Shown here one piece after another: positions 34,011 to 45,295 of a stretch of DNA of 64,000 nt. The number at the start of each line of letters is the position of its first letter. Position 1 is the first letter of the stretch. The DNA lies in the NCBI GenBank assembly GCA_019055375.1, contig JAHQIW010000121.1:1-64000 (forward strand), read 5' to 3'. The DNA comes from Parelaphostrongylus tenuis (taxonomy: Eukaryota; Nematoda; Chromadorea; Rhabditida; Metastrongylidae). Under the pieces are notes generated by a model that did not search any database, was not told where the DNA came from, and saw nothing but the letters and a program-made list of their open reading frames with translations. A program made the position numbers and the translations under genes.

Positions 34011-34380
34011 ACGTCTCGGCGCTGTCGCTAGCTTCATCAGTGCCCCACACCCATACTGACCGTAATTCATAGCTGGGATAGCACCACTAATAAAGCGGGT
34101 GACACAGCCAAGACGTACGTATAGCACGGGTACCAACCTCAATGAGACTCGAAAGATTCTTGCAGACTATACTGAATGTGCAAAGAGGGGTTTAAAAGCA
34201 ATTGATAAGATGGACTCCTGCATATTCACCACCAGCCGTATCCATCTACTGAAAAAATGTTGATATTACATCATCACGTGCTTTCACCATAAGTGATACC
34301 TCCATATCCCTACTCTGAAGTAGGGTTCACTGTGAAAAAGTGGCACTGGTGAAGCGAGCGACACCGCCGAAACGTACGTA
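34011..34380. repeat. Cluster of CTGATGAAG...GAAACGTACGT motif repeats
   Basis: Three copies: 34011-34042 (minus; CTGATGA ... GAGACGTAT), 34086-34120 (plus; AGACGTACGTATAGCACGGG) and 34344-34380 (plus; CTGGTGA ... GAAACGTACGT). The first two form an inverted pair. A fourth copy is at 25155. Family identity unknown. Confidence 0.5.
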
Positions 34381-35136
34381 AGGCTCTGACGTACAACTTC
34401 AAAAAGGCTCTAAACAGTTGCACAGCAAAACTCCGTTTGAAAACCATTCACAAACTCCAACAAGGCAAAAAATGCGTGTTCATGGGGAAACGTAATCTTG
34501 TAAGTACAAAGCTCAACAAAACGGTCTTTCTACAAATCAAATGCAGTTCCTAAGCCATTTGAGGACCGCAGTTGATCATTTGCCTAGCGTGTTTTGCAAG
34601 CGCGGTGCAATTTCTGTTATTTAACTAGGGTTTTTTCTCCATTTTGATCAAAACCTTCAAGGTTTTTTTGTGTCGTTGTGATACTTCATAATTTTCTCTG
34701 TATGCTCATATGCTTGCTTATATATATCATACTTACGAAGAAAACTCTGAGGTGAAATACAATAATCTTTTTGATCTCACCACATTATATGCAGAAAGAT
34801 GTGAAAACATTTCTGTGAAAAATGAACACTGTTTTGAAATTGTCGAGATTTGAGCTACTCAATGACTTCCAAAAAATCCAACAGAAAGCCATCCACAGAC
34901 CTCAGTCAAGCAAACAAAGTAAGTTGAGTGTAAAGTATAATCCTATTTCTGTTGCTATAATGCCACATAAAAGACATTATGATAGGTTGTGTAAGCAGTT
35001 TGTACCGTTTTGGATTTTTAATGAAATTTTTGCAGTGAAATTTTACGATTTCAGTGTCTTTAAACGTGCAAATCTTTTTGCTAACGTTTTGGTATACGAG
35101 CTTGCCCATACATGCTTCAAGATAAAGCTGTTGTGG

Positions 35137-35335
35137 GAACGAATTCGCTTACTACTTATGCACGAATGGCGCGTAGGGGAAAATGCTAGTGAAGCCAGCA
35201 TGCAAGATCGATGGAGCTTGACGATGATACGGTTGCAGAAAGGATGGCTACGAACATCGATCCTTTACCCGAAAAGTGGCAGGAAGTCATCGAGGTCGAT
35301 GGAGAATGCTTTGATTATCACTTTCGCCTTCTTTT
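35137..35335 (+). pseudogene. Mariner transposase remnant, internally deleted
   Basis: The N-terminal motif RIRLLLMHEWRVGENASEAS (from about 35140) is followed almost at once, in another frame, by the family C-terminus IDPLPEKWQEVIEVDGECFD (about 35250-35330). The catalytic middle is missing. The N-terminal motif is the same as in the foldback element at 28 kb. Confidence 0.8.
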
Positions 35336-35707
35336 TGGCACTGACTACTGCCAAAATCATACCAAAAATTCAAAAGTGTACGAAGTTTTTACATAGCCTA
35401 ATAGAAGCCAAAGACACCAATAAAATTACTGAGACTAGACTCTCCAATATTACGAAATTACTGAAAGTCTTGGTTTGGATGCACCTCTTGTCATATTTGC
35501 TACGAATAAGGCACATCTGAAACTTATACACTTGTATCTTCCGAACAAATCGATCCAATTTGAAAGTTCCGGAAATCGACGAGGAGTAGTAAGCTCTATT
35601 ATTAACCAGTCACTGGATTATAGATGGTTGGCACATTTTTTCACAAGAAATGCTTCTATGACACACATTTAACATTTTCACGATGAAGTTGTTTTTCAGC
35701 AACAGAC

Positions 35708-35719
35708 GGTAATTCCTCC
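35708..35719 (+). repeat. Left target-site duplication, 12 bp
   Basis: GGTAATTCCTCC here is repeated exactly at 37505-37516, immediately outside the two ends of the hammerhead/RTE composite. The first two bases may belong to the element end. Confidence 0.7.
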
Positions 35720-35760
35720 TTTCATCATTATTTGAGCCAACATGTCATGTGGTCTGGTAA

Positions 35761-35823
35761 GGGCTCTTGTACAGCCCGAGACACGTGTTTCGTCCTTACA
35801 GACTCATCAGCCGGGCAGAACCC
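35761..35823 (-). ncRNA. Hammerhead ribozyme, type I, intact
   Basis: Read on the minus strand: distal stem I GGGTTCT/AGAGCCC, asymmetric internal loop (G against CTGTACA), lower stem I CCCGG/TCGGG, catalytic CTGATGA (35810-35804), stem II GTC/GAC with loop TGTAAG, GAAA (35791-35788), the palindrome CACGTG as a minimal stem III, and cleavage expected after the C of GTC between 35780 and 35779. It differs from the copy at 37353 by a single T for C, which keeps pairing as a wobble. The very short stem III matches hammerheads known to act as dimers in Penelope-like elements. Confidence 0.88.
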
Positions 35824-36117
35824 GTCGTCTGTCGATCTTTTTATAGTCAGTTTTCTCGGGAGTGTTACACTTTTTATAGAGAGTTATCGACGACGTACGC
35901 TTTGCACTCTATGTCAAGTGAAACATTCACCTAACACAGAGTGTTGTGCACTCGATTGCTCATTGGCTGTACTTTTATCATATTTATACCTTTATCTATT
36001 ACCTTATCTATTATCTTTATTACCATATCTATTATCTTTATCTATCTATTAAAAAAGCCTTTGATTCAGTGGAAACAAAAGGATTTAGTACCATGGACCA
36101 CATCCACACGATCACAA

Positions 36118-37013
36118 GACTCATTGAAGTTTCGCGAGAGTACACACAACCACTCTGTCTCACTTTTATCGATCTGAAAAAAGCCTTTGATTCAGTGGAA
36201 ACAGAAGCGGTTATAGAGGCTCTGGATAACCAGGGCGTCCCTACTCGGTACATAATGATCCTTCGTGAGCTTTATAAAGATTTCACGACCAGAATATCTC
36301 CATTCTACAACAATATCACCATTGACGTAAGAAGAGGGGTTCGACAAGGCGATACAATATCGCCAAAACTATTCACTGCCACCCTACAAAACGTCATGCG
36401 AACATTAGAATGGGACGAAATGGGAGTGAAAATTGACGGTCGACAATTAAACCATCTTCGCTTTGCTGACGATATCGTTCTCGTAACACCAAACATCAGC
36501 CAAGCGGAACGAATGTTGACTGATTTCGATAACGCCTGTGGAAAGATCGGTCTTCAACTGAATCTAGCGAAAACAATGTTCATGAGGAACGGATGGGTTT
36601 CTAATGCCCCATTCACGCTCAACGGAACGACAATTTCCGAATGCTCCAGTTACATCTATCTAGGTCGTGAAATCAACATGATGAACGACCTAGCCCCAGA
36701 GTTGAGCAGGAGGAAACGAGCGGCTTGGGGAACGTTTAAGAGCATCGAAGATGTAGTGAAGAGGACAAAGAACATCCGACTCCGTGCCCACCTTTTCGAC
36801 TCGACAATTATCCCTGCCCTAACGTATGCAGCAGAAACCTGGTCGCTACGTAAGCAGGATGAAAGATCACTTGCCGTTATCGAACGCGCAGTCGAAAGGT
36901 CGATGCTAGGAGTATCTCGTATTTCGCAAATGAACAAAGGATCCGAACTTCCGACCTACGTCAACGATCGAAAATCAGAGACGCCGTTCTACACGCCAGG
37001 ATATCGAAAATAA
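36118..37013 (+). pseudogene. RTE reverse transcriptase, 5'-truncated
   Basis: RNA-dependent DNA polymerase of a non-LTR retrotransposon. Palm motifs are visible in order: LTFIDLKKAFDSV (motif A), GVRQGDTISPKLF (motif B, with the RQGD signature), LRFADDIVL (motif C, catalytic FADD), then the thumb and linker (YIYLGREI, ALTYAAETW). The open frame extends upstream to 35946 through non-homologous element sequence, so that part is not native. A frameshift near 36930-37010 separates it from the C-terminal segment. No endonuclease domain. Codon choice is more GC-rich than the surroundings. Confidence 0.85.
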
Positions 37014-37282
37014 GGTGGGCCGGACACGTGATGCGCTTCAACGACAACCGATGGACGAGAGCCGTTACCGACTGGATTCCTCGGAACGTCAAGCGCTCTA
37101 AAGGAAGACCACTGACCCGTTGGTCCGATTTCTTCACGAAAGCGATGGAAGAAAGATATGATGCTCAGCGAATTCCTAGAGCAAGGAGGACCCACTGGGC
37201 TACTCTTGCACGCGATAGGGAAAAATGGAAGAGTTGCTGGTACCCGCTCGAGTCACTCGACGATCAACGGGACGACAGGTGA
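37014..37282 (+). pseudogene. RTE C-terminal segment, shifted frame
   Basis: Continuation of the RTE polyprotein after a frameshift: RWAGHVMRFNDNRWTRAV region, IPRNVKRSKGRP, TRWSDFFTKAM, ending with HWATLARDREKWK and the terminal LESLDDQRDDR. This C-terminal block is conserved in hookworm-type RTE elements. Confidence 0.85.
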
Positions 37283-37352
37283 TACAGGTGATCTATTACC
37301 TTTATAATTAAACCTCCCGAGAGAAGTGACTATAAACAGATCGACAGAAGAC

Positions 37353-37415
37353 GGGCTCTGCCCGGCTGATGAGTCTGTAAGGACGAAACACGTGTCTCGG
37401 GCTGTACAAGAGCCC
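37353..37415 (+). ncRNA. Hammerhead ribozyme, type I, intact
   Basis: Distal stem I GGGCTCT (37353-37359) pairs with AGAGCCC (37409-37415); lower stem I CCCGG (37361-37365) pairs with TCGGG (37397-37401); CTGATGA at 37366-37372; stem II GTC (37373-37375) / GAC (37382-37384); GAAA at 37385-37388; stem III palindrome CACGTG at 37389-37394; T37395 and C37396 form the cleavage triplet with expected cut between 37396 and 37397. All conserved core positions are present. The stem I internal loop could supply the tertiary contact known to speed such ribozymes. Confidence 0.9.
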
Positions 37416-37504
37416 TTACCAGACCACATGACATGTTGGCTCAAATAACGATGAAAAGATTTATTGAAATTTGAGCGTGGTCTAAACAAAGCACTCGAGA
37501 TAAA

Positions 37505-37516
37505 GGTAATTCCTCC
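37505..37516 (+). repeat. Right target-site duplication, 12 bp
   Basis: Exact repeat of 35708-35719 (GGTAATTCCTCC). Confidence 0.7.
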
Positions 37517-37519
37517 ATT

Positions 37520-39050
37520 AATGAAGTAGAGATTGAAGATATACACTCCATGGAAAAAACATTCTCTGCCACTTTGATGATGCACATATTTTCACAAAAT
37601 TAATAGAAGCTTAGAAAAATTCTTTAGGAAATTCAAGACGAAGATTAAATTAGGCATTTCCAGTAGGCGTTGAGGCCGTAAAACGCCAGCGATATAAACA
37701 TCATTGTTGGGTTTATTTTCTGAGATCTACTTATTCAATTGTTTCTTTTCTCGAAAATATAAACTGTAGGAAAGATCAATATAAGTATTTTGTGAACCCC
37801 AATAAATTGTAATATTATCTTTCTATGACATGGAAATTTATTGGTACTTGGAGAGGATATGAGAGCCTATAAATTCTAGTATCAACTAATAAAGTTTACT
37901 ATAAGATGCATTGTCGTGATTTTAGTTTGTAAGCATCCTAATATTTCCTCATCAAATCAGATTCCACTAACGTTTGGAAAGCCATCGGCATAAATGTGAT
38001 TTAGCCTTTTTCGTCGATCAGCATTATTGCGATGCAAAATCATATTTCTACTCAATTTGAGCAGTGAAAATCTCACGCTTGGTTGCTTCCACAATGAACT
38101 TCCTTGTCACTTCTTTATGAAAATATTCAGCTATTTTAGCATAAACTTTAATACTTCGGGCGTTATAGTGAAACTAGTTAAGAAGACTATGTATTAACCG
38201 TCATTCATGCCGTTTTCTAGTATATCTCCTTATTTTACTTTTTTCTTCTTTCAGCTCTTCATTGTCTGTGGACATGACACAGTGGTCCTTCTTATTTTTA
38301 AAATTCCAGTCAAATGCAATGCAATATAATCTTAACGTTCTAAGTGGTTATATAACACATTATTGTAAAGAAAACATGTTATATCATTATCAGAGTATAA
38401 TCGTTTTGAGCGAGATCTATAAAGAAGCGGTCCAAAAAAGAGGTAGATTCATTTTAACAGTCACAACTCAACTGCCAGTCTCTGCAATGTCAGGGGATTT
38501 CATCACCTGACTTGCGGTGATTTACTACTCGGCGTCGATTCCTTCATAAAGAAATATTACCTCCACGCATCGACAGACCCAAAGGAGACTGTGCTACTGA
38601 AGGACGAAACATGCGCCTGTCTAACACTTAGACTTGACGAACATCTCAGAACATATTATATCATTATCAAAGAATTTGAAGAAGCTATGTGTTGCCTTAG
38701 TTTGTGCAGTGTTATTGTGGTAAAGACTCAGTGTATTTTGCTACTGGAATGTGTGTGGCATAGGCAGTCAATGGCCAAGTGATCTTCATGCGATGGTTGT
38801 ACTTTCTTTGCGGAGAGTTGAGCCTTGGTCTCTGACCGACTGATTATTTTGATCCGTGTCTTGTAGTGGACAAGAGCACTGAGTGCGGATCCTTTATTAC
38901 GGCTAATATCAAAAAACCTAAAAATATATACATAACTACAATAACATCATAATAATAATATGTAGCGTCATGTCGTTTCGTATAGACAAGATTATGACAA
39001 CTTGATATGGACGGCATTTCATCGTCTGACGAAAAATGAAGGAAGTGATT
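37520..39050. other. Intergenic, no feature identified
   Basis: AT-rich. Short ORFs at 38262-38510 and 38591-38782 (+) have no recognisable motifs or splice context. Confidence 0.3.
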
Positions 39051-39074
39051 ATGAAACACTATACGATCGGCGAT

Positions 39075-39545
39075 AATTGCCAGAGTATGACTAGGCGGAG
39101 GAGCCCTTTAGGGTAGTTACGTTCGCCCCGGAAGACAAGCACCGATGGTGGGATTCTGTACGTGAGTATATTGTGTTATGATAGCCGTGAGGTAATGGCT
39201 GATTAAATGGGGCCAAATCCCTTATCGTGGTGGTAGGCCGACCATAGTCTAAGTAAGTTCGCTCCGCCACAAAAGTGATATGTTCCGCTCACAATTCTCT
39301 TGAGGACAAGCTAGTGATTTGACAGTTATACGAATGGAACCTAATGATGGCATGTAGGGACACAGCAACGAGGTTGTCCGTGAAAAGAGCATTGGTGGTG
39401 ACAGCCACGATATTGAGGTGACGCGGTCAGGGTGAGGTCAACGATCGTTCGGGCGATGCCCGACAATCGGACTGAGTGTTGAGGCTGACTGCAGCCGCCC
39501 TCGACCCTTTGCTGTGGCTCAAGTTACCGCTGGACCATATGCTCT
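39075..39545. repeat. GC-rich segment, probably a transposon or SINE remnant
   Basis: Base composition rises sharply compared with both flanks and the text lacks long frames on either strand. Motifs such as GGTAGTTACGTTCGCCCC and GTTCGGGCGATGCCCGAC (a perfect small hairpin at 39447-39463) resemble retroelement untranslated regions, but I could not assign a family and there is no second copy in the window. Confidence 0.35.
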
Positions 39546-39549
39546 ATCA

Positions 39550-40300
39550 GCTCATTATCCATTCATGTTGCCTTAATGAATATATATATTTCCAGAAGAG
39601 ATAGGAAAGCTCCTATGGGTGGTTTGCTATGGTCATCGTAAAATAGGTTACTTCAGATGGAAACTCGAAATTTTAAGGAGTCTAAAATGTCGCACTCGTT
39701 GAACAAGGTGAAAAAAAACCCAAATTTTTGTAACGAATTGCATAGTTCGTGGTGGCTTGATAGACTTATCATAAATCGACAATACGGAAACGTTATAGCG
39801 AGACAAACGTTATTATAAGAAGAGACTCTCAAAATGAAGGAGAAAGAGTTCGGCTTGACCATTCTTCCATTGGTTCGTCATGCATTTTAGTTAAATATTT
39901 CCTCTATTCAATTGCTTAAAGGCGCTTATCGATACGTCAGGTCAGTATTTCATCCACCAAGACACGCTTTCTACTAATTGACCGAACCTAAAGTAGTGGC
40001 AAGTTTGAATGTCTAAAAGGACCGTGTAGAACCAGCTATCCCGTGTGTATCGCAGTTACGACGTGCCTCCAACCACTGCACTGCAAGAGTATTAATTTGA
40101 TCACTATTCTACTAAGGTATTACATTTTATATGCTGGGTAAAAGTAACGCGATTTGTGCGTTGTTGAAAATTGCCATTGATAATGGAATACGTCAAAGAA
40201 CTAGAATCATGTAAAATGTGAAATTTTGAATCGCAACTACTTTTGCATCAACCTATATGCGTTAGCTGAAGCTATTACAGCACTTCTCTTGGAGCTAGTT
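39550..40300. other. Intergenic, no feature identified
   Basis: Nothing supported. Confidence 0.3.
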
Positions 40301-40307
40301 TGATCTG

Positions 40308-40385
40308 CCATTGTAGCTCAGCGTGGAGGCGCGCCGCCACTACGCTCAACATCAAAGTTCGAATTCATGCCCGTGACGAAACCTC
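40308..40385 (+). repeat. tRNA-like SINE head
   Basis: A-box-like TGTAGCTCAGCGTGGAGGC and B-box-like AGTTCGAATTC, resembling a tRNA with the standard GTAGCTCAG start but without a matching acceptor stem, so more likely a SINE or tRNA pseudogene. Confidence 0.45.
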
Positions 40386-40730
40386 ATGCACCACTCTGAA
40401 CGATAGTGTAGAGATTAATACTGTCAGAAGACACTGAGGCACCCTACATTTTGATTCTGGGTAAGCTTATTTCGTGTGCTGTCCTGTATTTCTTCGTTAC
40501 CGTCGTTGAAATTACCATGCAGGTATTTACTAGATGGAGAATTCACAATGCAATTTTAGCACAAAGGATTGCTTCTGATACAAATTTCAAATAAACGATT
40601 AATTTATGCGGCAGTATGATATTTCTTCACTTCTTTTCTCACTGCACTTTTCACATTCTTTGAAGGGCGTTCCCTCTGTTAGTATCTGGTTTTAGGGGCC
40701 AAAATCTACCAAAACCGGAATATCATGCTG

Positions 40731-40735
<5 letters not shown>

Positions 40736-40782
<47 letters not shown>

Positions 40783-40840
40783 CGTATATTCATATACTAT
40801 ATTTATATATGTATTTAGATGATATATATGTATATATAAT
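40736..40840. repeat. TA microsatellite
   Basis: Twenty or more TA units followed by looser TATG/ATTTATA repeats. Confidence 0.9.
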
Positions 40841-40849
40841 CTAAAAAGT

Positions 40850-43425
40850 ATCAGGACGCTGTAAAATCAAGCAACATATCACTTGGAAAATATAATAAAA
40901 TTCTGTAGAGATGATCAACTTGAATGTCGAGAAAATTTTATTTCAAAACTTGCTTGGTTACAAATTCATTAGAATAGAATCTATACATTGTATTGAACTA
41001 GAATGTTCTTGCGACGTACAACTCCATTTGTCTAAAAATATTATATTAATTGCCAATGAGGAATCATTATGAACTAGTAATTTTTCGTATATCAAGTTCT
41101 TTCTAGTCTTTTTGATCGACTGCATCATTCATACCGTTTCAAGTTACCAAGCTCTGTTCATTCTTTTGGACAATACCTCATTTGTTCGCTCTTTGCTCAA
41201 CCTTTTTAAGCCTTATCGACTCATTTTCTATATTTTACCTACTCTTTCAGCCAGTTTATCTCTTTAGAGTTCAGATCTTTTTCTATTCCAAAAATAAATA
41301 AGAAAATTTTGAACCAGGAGCATATCGGGTCTGAAATTCTTCTCCATTTTTTCAGCAGCACCCATTCATAAACAATACGATCCTTGTCGCCCATAGTTTC
41401 ATGGTCGAACTTCTAAATTTTATTGCTTCACTTTGCTTTAATTGACCCGTATCACAGTTTTTCCTTGACATCATCAACAATCCTAACTGACTAGATTTCA
41501 AAAAAATTGCAACAGAGGTTTCAGTCAACATAGCTTTGAATGGGCGATCTATACTTATTCAAATATTGTGATTTTCAAATCTAATTTTCATTATTCAAGG
41601 CAATGGTTTCTATTTTTGATATATGAACCAGAAGGAAAATCGAAAGGGAGCGATAAGTGTTACACCGATAGAATCCAGATATGAACAACGCCGATAGCAG
41701 TAATGCAAAGAACTTAAAGTCACCTTGGGAAATCAGAACAAAATTAAAATTTCCTTAAATACTGACAAACAACTCCAAAAATGCAAGAAAGGTAAAGCCT
41801 TCCCATTAGATCCTGTAGAAGAAAACGAAACTCAACTGTCTGTCACTGGCGAATATCTCATTAAAAGCTGATAGATAATATCAGAAACTTGCACAAAGAA
41901 AGGCGTGTCTTATGTTGCTTTTTCTTCATATTTTCTCCAGAATTTCCCTTGCTTTCTTATCAAAAAATCTTGCGCATTGTTGCTCGTAAAGATTTAATGC
42001 TAGCATTCAAAATTTTCAAAAAATTCAAGAAACTGAAGAGATCGGTATGTCACAGACTTCTTGAAGAGAGCGCGTTCTATTTGTTATGGCGCATAAGAAA
42101 CTCCTAGTCATTATAGATTTTGGCTCGTTTGAATTTGTAAATATTAAAACTGGAAAACTAACTCTAAACTGCTGGTGTTTTGAAGGGAAATGTTTATCTC
42201 TTGGGAGAAACGGCTCATTCTAGTTCCACAATTGCTTAACTACCTGTCTTTTAGGGTAAAGGACTGGTTGCTCTACGCAGTGAGGATTTCTTTGTAATCC
42301 AATGTGTGACTGTGTATCCAACTAGCAATGACTTGCAAATCCTATCTATTATTAGTTTAGCAGTTGATCTCCACATATGTTTGGCTTAATTGAACCGAGT
42401 TGCTGTTTGAAGTGGGAAGCTTACTTATTTAGATGCGCGTGAGACATATATGACTCAAGAGATTCAGTTCGTCGCCAAAATTTTCCCCAGAATACCAACT
42501 CACTCATAAATAGTCGCTCTGCCCATAGCGCTAATCATCAAAGTGTTAAATGTTGAGCTCGATTAAGTTAGTACTTCGATGGCCACTCTTATATGTCATT
42601 GAATTTTTCGCAAATTAGAACCTTCAGTTCACTGGTAATATGTAATTGAACGTTTCATTTCGATATGCCGTATCAAGATGTGCTAGCTTCCCCTCAGTTC
42701 GTATACACTGACATTCCTTGATCGTTGAGCAATTTAGCCGTGATTCATGGCGCTGGTTCTAGTCCCAGGTTTCGCCATTTTAGTAACATCGATTTTCTTT
42801 TCTTCTCAGCTTACTAGGATGTGTTGGGGATGACCCTAGCTGTGATATGTTAATTCGACACCTAATAGCATCCCCTACGCATTAGTATTACTCCAACTCA
42901 TTTGACATTCTCATCAATCAAGCGCATGAATATTTGCTACACAGCGGCTCTTCTTGTTGTCCGATAGCAGGCTCAATAGGCGAAAATATGGCTTTCCTTC
43001 AAGCCATGTAGATACTCAATTTGAAGTCGTTTCTACTACTGCATTTCAAAGTACTTTCCATTACAAGTATGCAGAAGATGACAGAGTTGACTGTATGATA
43101 CTCTTCCAAACGGATAAGTGTTCGATCACGCAAGGTAAAATAGTGTGTTCTACAACTGCGAGCATGACGTGTCGTACTTCCTCGGTTGTTTGTTTGACTA
43201 ATTGACAAGTAAGTGACAGATGTCAGTGACAGATTCTCCAAATCGCAGCCGAACCTTATTGAAATCAGACCACTTATCTCGTCCACGGTTGCAAGGCAAA
43301 GAGATCAATGGAAAAAAATCTCACTTCATGCAAATCATTTGAGAACAGGGCAATCTAAGTGTCAAAGTATTTTGGATCCAAAAGAGGTCATTTGAACTGG
43401 TGATCAAAGAACGAAAAAGATTATT
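40850..43425. other. Intergenic, no feature identified
   Basis: Several short ORFs on both strands but none with splice support or motifs. Confidence 0.3.
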
Positions 43426-43427
43426 GC

Positions 43428-43463
43428 CGATATATATATATATATGGAAAATGATTTTAGACT

Positions 43464-43508
<45 letters not shown>

Positions 43509-43600
43509 TACATATATATAAGTAAAATAATATATATACGTATGTATGTTACAAATAAATAAAATAAAATGAATATATAAATAAATATATAAATACATAG
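43428..43600. repeat. TA microsatellite cluster
   Basis: Two TA runs (43430-43444 and 43466-43520) followed by AAATA-type repeats. Tyrosine/isoleucine-rich ORFs over this tract are artefacts. Confidence 0.9.
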
Positions 43601-44144
43601 GCATGTACATCTGTGTGTACACCAGTCTAGGTTTAGATGCAATACATGCGTACAATACTGAACTACGTCGAACTGCTTCCTTAATGCTTTCTTTTGTCAT
43701 AAAGAAAAAAGTTCGGAGAATAATGGAAAATTTCTCATCCTTAATCACTCTCATCCTACTAGAAGATTGTGGAACTACGACAGCAATTTAAGCAAAAACT
43801 GATAACACTAAATTGATTCGTTAAAACGAGCATGTTTTGCTAACTGTAATAAAACACTATCATAAGGCTGCCTAGGAAACTGTTCCATATAGAACCCACA
43901 ACAAATTGTTGGTACAAAGGTAATTTTTTCAGTTTACATAAACTTTCTTGAAATAATTCTGTGAAACATCATAACTGTTTGTATTCAACTGACTCTCACT
44001 GTGACGGCGACATTAATTTTCTCTTTGCTCTTCAGAATTCCACACGGCGGGTAGGCAATCACTCGAGGAATACAGTTACCTGAAGAATGTAGCATGCCGT
44101 AGATTTTAGAGATATGACAGTATTTTGGAGTTCTAAATCAACAG

Positions 44145-44300
44145 ATTGGGCACCGCTGGCTCGCGGCGCTAGCCCGTCCATCGCGCACGCGCCGGCTCCT
44201 CGATAAGCCAGCCCGCAGGGACCAGTGTCTCGTGCTGTCCATCAGAAAGAAGGCTTCTGGTTCGATTCCCTGACAGGGCACTTCACTGTCATTTTTTTTT
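44145..44300 (+). mobile_element. tRNA-related SINE, family C, copy 1
   Basis: A GC-rich block with GGCGCTAGCCCGTCCATCGC at its start and a B-box-like GGTTCGATTCCCTGA near the end, followed by a T-rich run. It matches 44700-44880 in opposite orientation. Confidence 0.65.
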
Positions 44301-44699
44301 GCGTTTTTCTTTTTAATGCAGTATGCTCAAATCACTGACACACTATATCACACCATATCTCATATAGCAATACAGTAACACAAGCAATCAATCTCTTTAT
44401 TTGTTCATCACTATTTAATCAACAATTTGCAACTCATAACATCATAATCAACAAATAGATGTTTCATAATTATTGTATTTGTAATGTACCATTCTGCCCT
44501 CTGAATTGTATTGTTGTTGTTATTATTCTATGCAGATATGTTAAATGTATATATATTAGGTTATAAGTTTTGTTGAAGGTTGCAGGCTGTTGAATCAATG
44601 GTGATGAATTAATGATTCATAAACTGATCGTTTGTGCTACAATGTTACTACATGAGATATGGAGTGCCAGTAATTTGAGCATGTTGTACTGAAACGAAA

Positions 44700-44880
44700 A
44701 GATAATGCCAAGAAATTACAGCGAAGCGGCGTTTTAGGGAATCGAATCTGTAACCTTCCTCCGATGGGCGGCAGTAAGAGGCACTCGTCATTGCGGACTG
44801 TTCCCCGCCGAGCAGCCGTGTGCGCGACGGGATGGGGCTACCGCCACGTGTTTGCGGTCTCCAATGTGTTAACGGCGACT
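44700..44880 (-). mobile_element. tRNA-related SINE, family C, copy 2
   Basis: Reverse-complement relative of 44145-44300, sharing the GATTCGATTCCCTAAAACG and GTCGCGCAC segments. The two lie inverted about 400 bp apart. Confidence 0.65.
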
Positions 44881-45155
44881 CTAAAACGTTCGTCCTCTCT
44901 ATCCTCCAAAGTACTATCCAGTTACAACTTAGATGCAGCAATGTTTTTGTTTATTAGGTTTCAATCGATGAAGTTATTATATAATTAAGACACCTTTAAT
45001 GGCGAACGCCAATGGATGTTGTGGTGTTGTTCATGATGGTCATTATGGTAAGTGACGTTATCGAAATCGAACCGGCGCGTTGAAAACCTAGATTTTTTTT
45101 AGTATTGATGTGTTATTATCATTATCTGTCAGAATAGATTTAGCAATATCATTAC

Positions 45156-45295
45156 CAGGCGATCTAGTGGGCAAAATATAACTTCGTGAATGTTGACAGC
45201 TGGATTAATTGTAACATTTTCGATACCGGGACCATCAGAAATTTTATAAAAATCGTCCGATTCCATAGGATTCTTTTCTTTGTACCTCTGTACTC
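45156..45295 (-). CDS. Probable exon downstream of the REEP-like gene
   Basis: A 140-nt exon with acceptor AAAACATTTAG and donor CTG|GTAATG. Two nt plus 46 codons: VQRYKEKNPMESDDFYKISD, then GPGIENVTINPAVNIHEV. It is the next minus-strand exon after 45705-46025, but the phases do not match (0 out, 1 needed), so either a small exon is missing or it belongs to another transcript. Confidence 0.5.

Larger units (their letters stand above)
36046..37300 (+). mobile_element. RTE-clade LINE fragment (3' half) inside the composite
   Basis: Contains the RT domain from LKKAFDSVETEAV onward and the complete C-terminal region, ending with the typical RTE 3' terminus near 37290. The 5' 60% of the element, including the endonuclease, is absent. 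A partial duplication of LKKAFDSVET (36049 and 36179) marks the 5' junction. Confidence 0.85.
35720..37504. mobile_element. Composite element: inverted hammerhead arms around an RTE fragment
   Basis: The left arm (about 35727-35862) and right arm (about 37312-37447) are inverted copies, each with an intact hammerhead pointing outward (minus on the left, plus on the right). The right arm continues to the terminal sequence ending ACTCGAGATAAA; the left arm lacks the outer 50 bp or so. Between them lie a left-arm inner segment (35863-35975), a CTATTA/CTTTAT-rich tract (35976-36046) and an RTE reverse-transcriptase fragment. A 12-bp direct repeat flanks the whole, so it appears to have inserted as one unit. 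Unlike simple transposon nests, neither arm alone is flanked by a duplication that I can see. Confidence 0.78.

Noticed and set aside
35946..36117. N-terminal extension of the RTE reverse-transcriptase ORF
   Set aside because: This part reads through hammerhead-element and CTATTA-rich sequence and has no RTE homology.
45001..45050. Plus-strand start-like segment (MANANGCCGVVHDGHY) before a GTAAGT donor
   Set aside because: A single short segment next to a SINE, with no downstream exon found; glycine/cysteine content alone is not enough.
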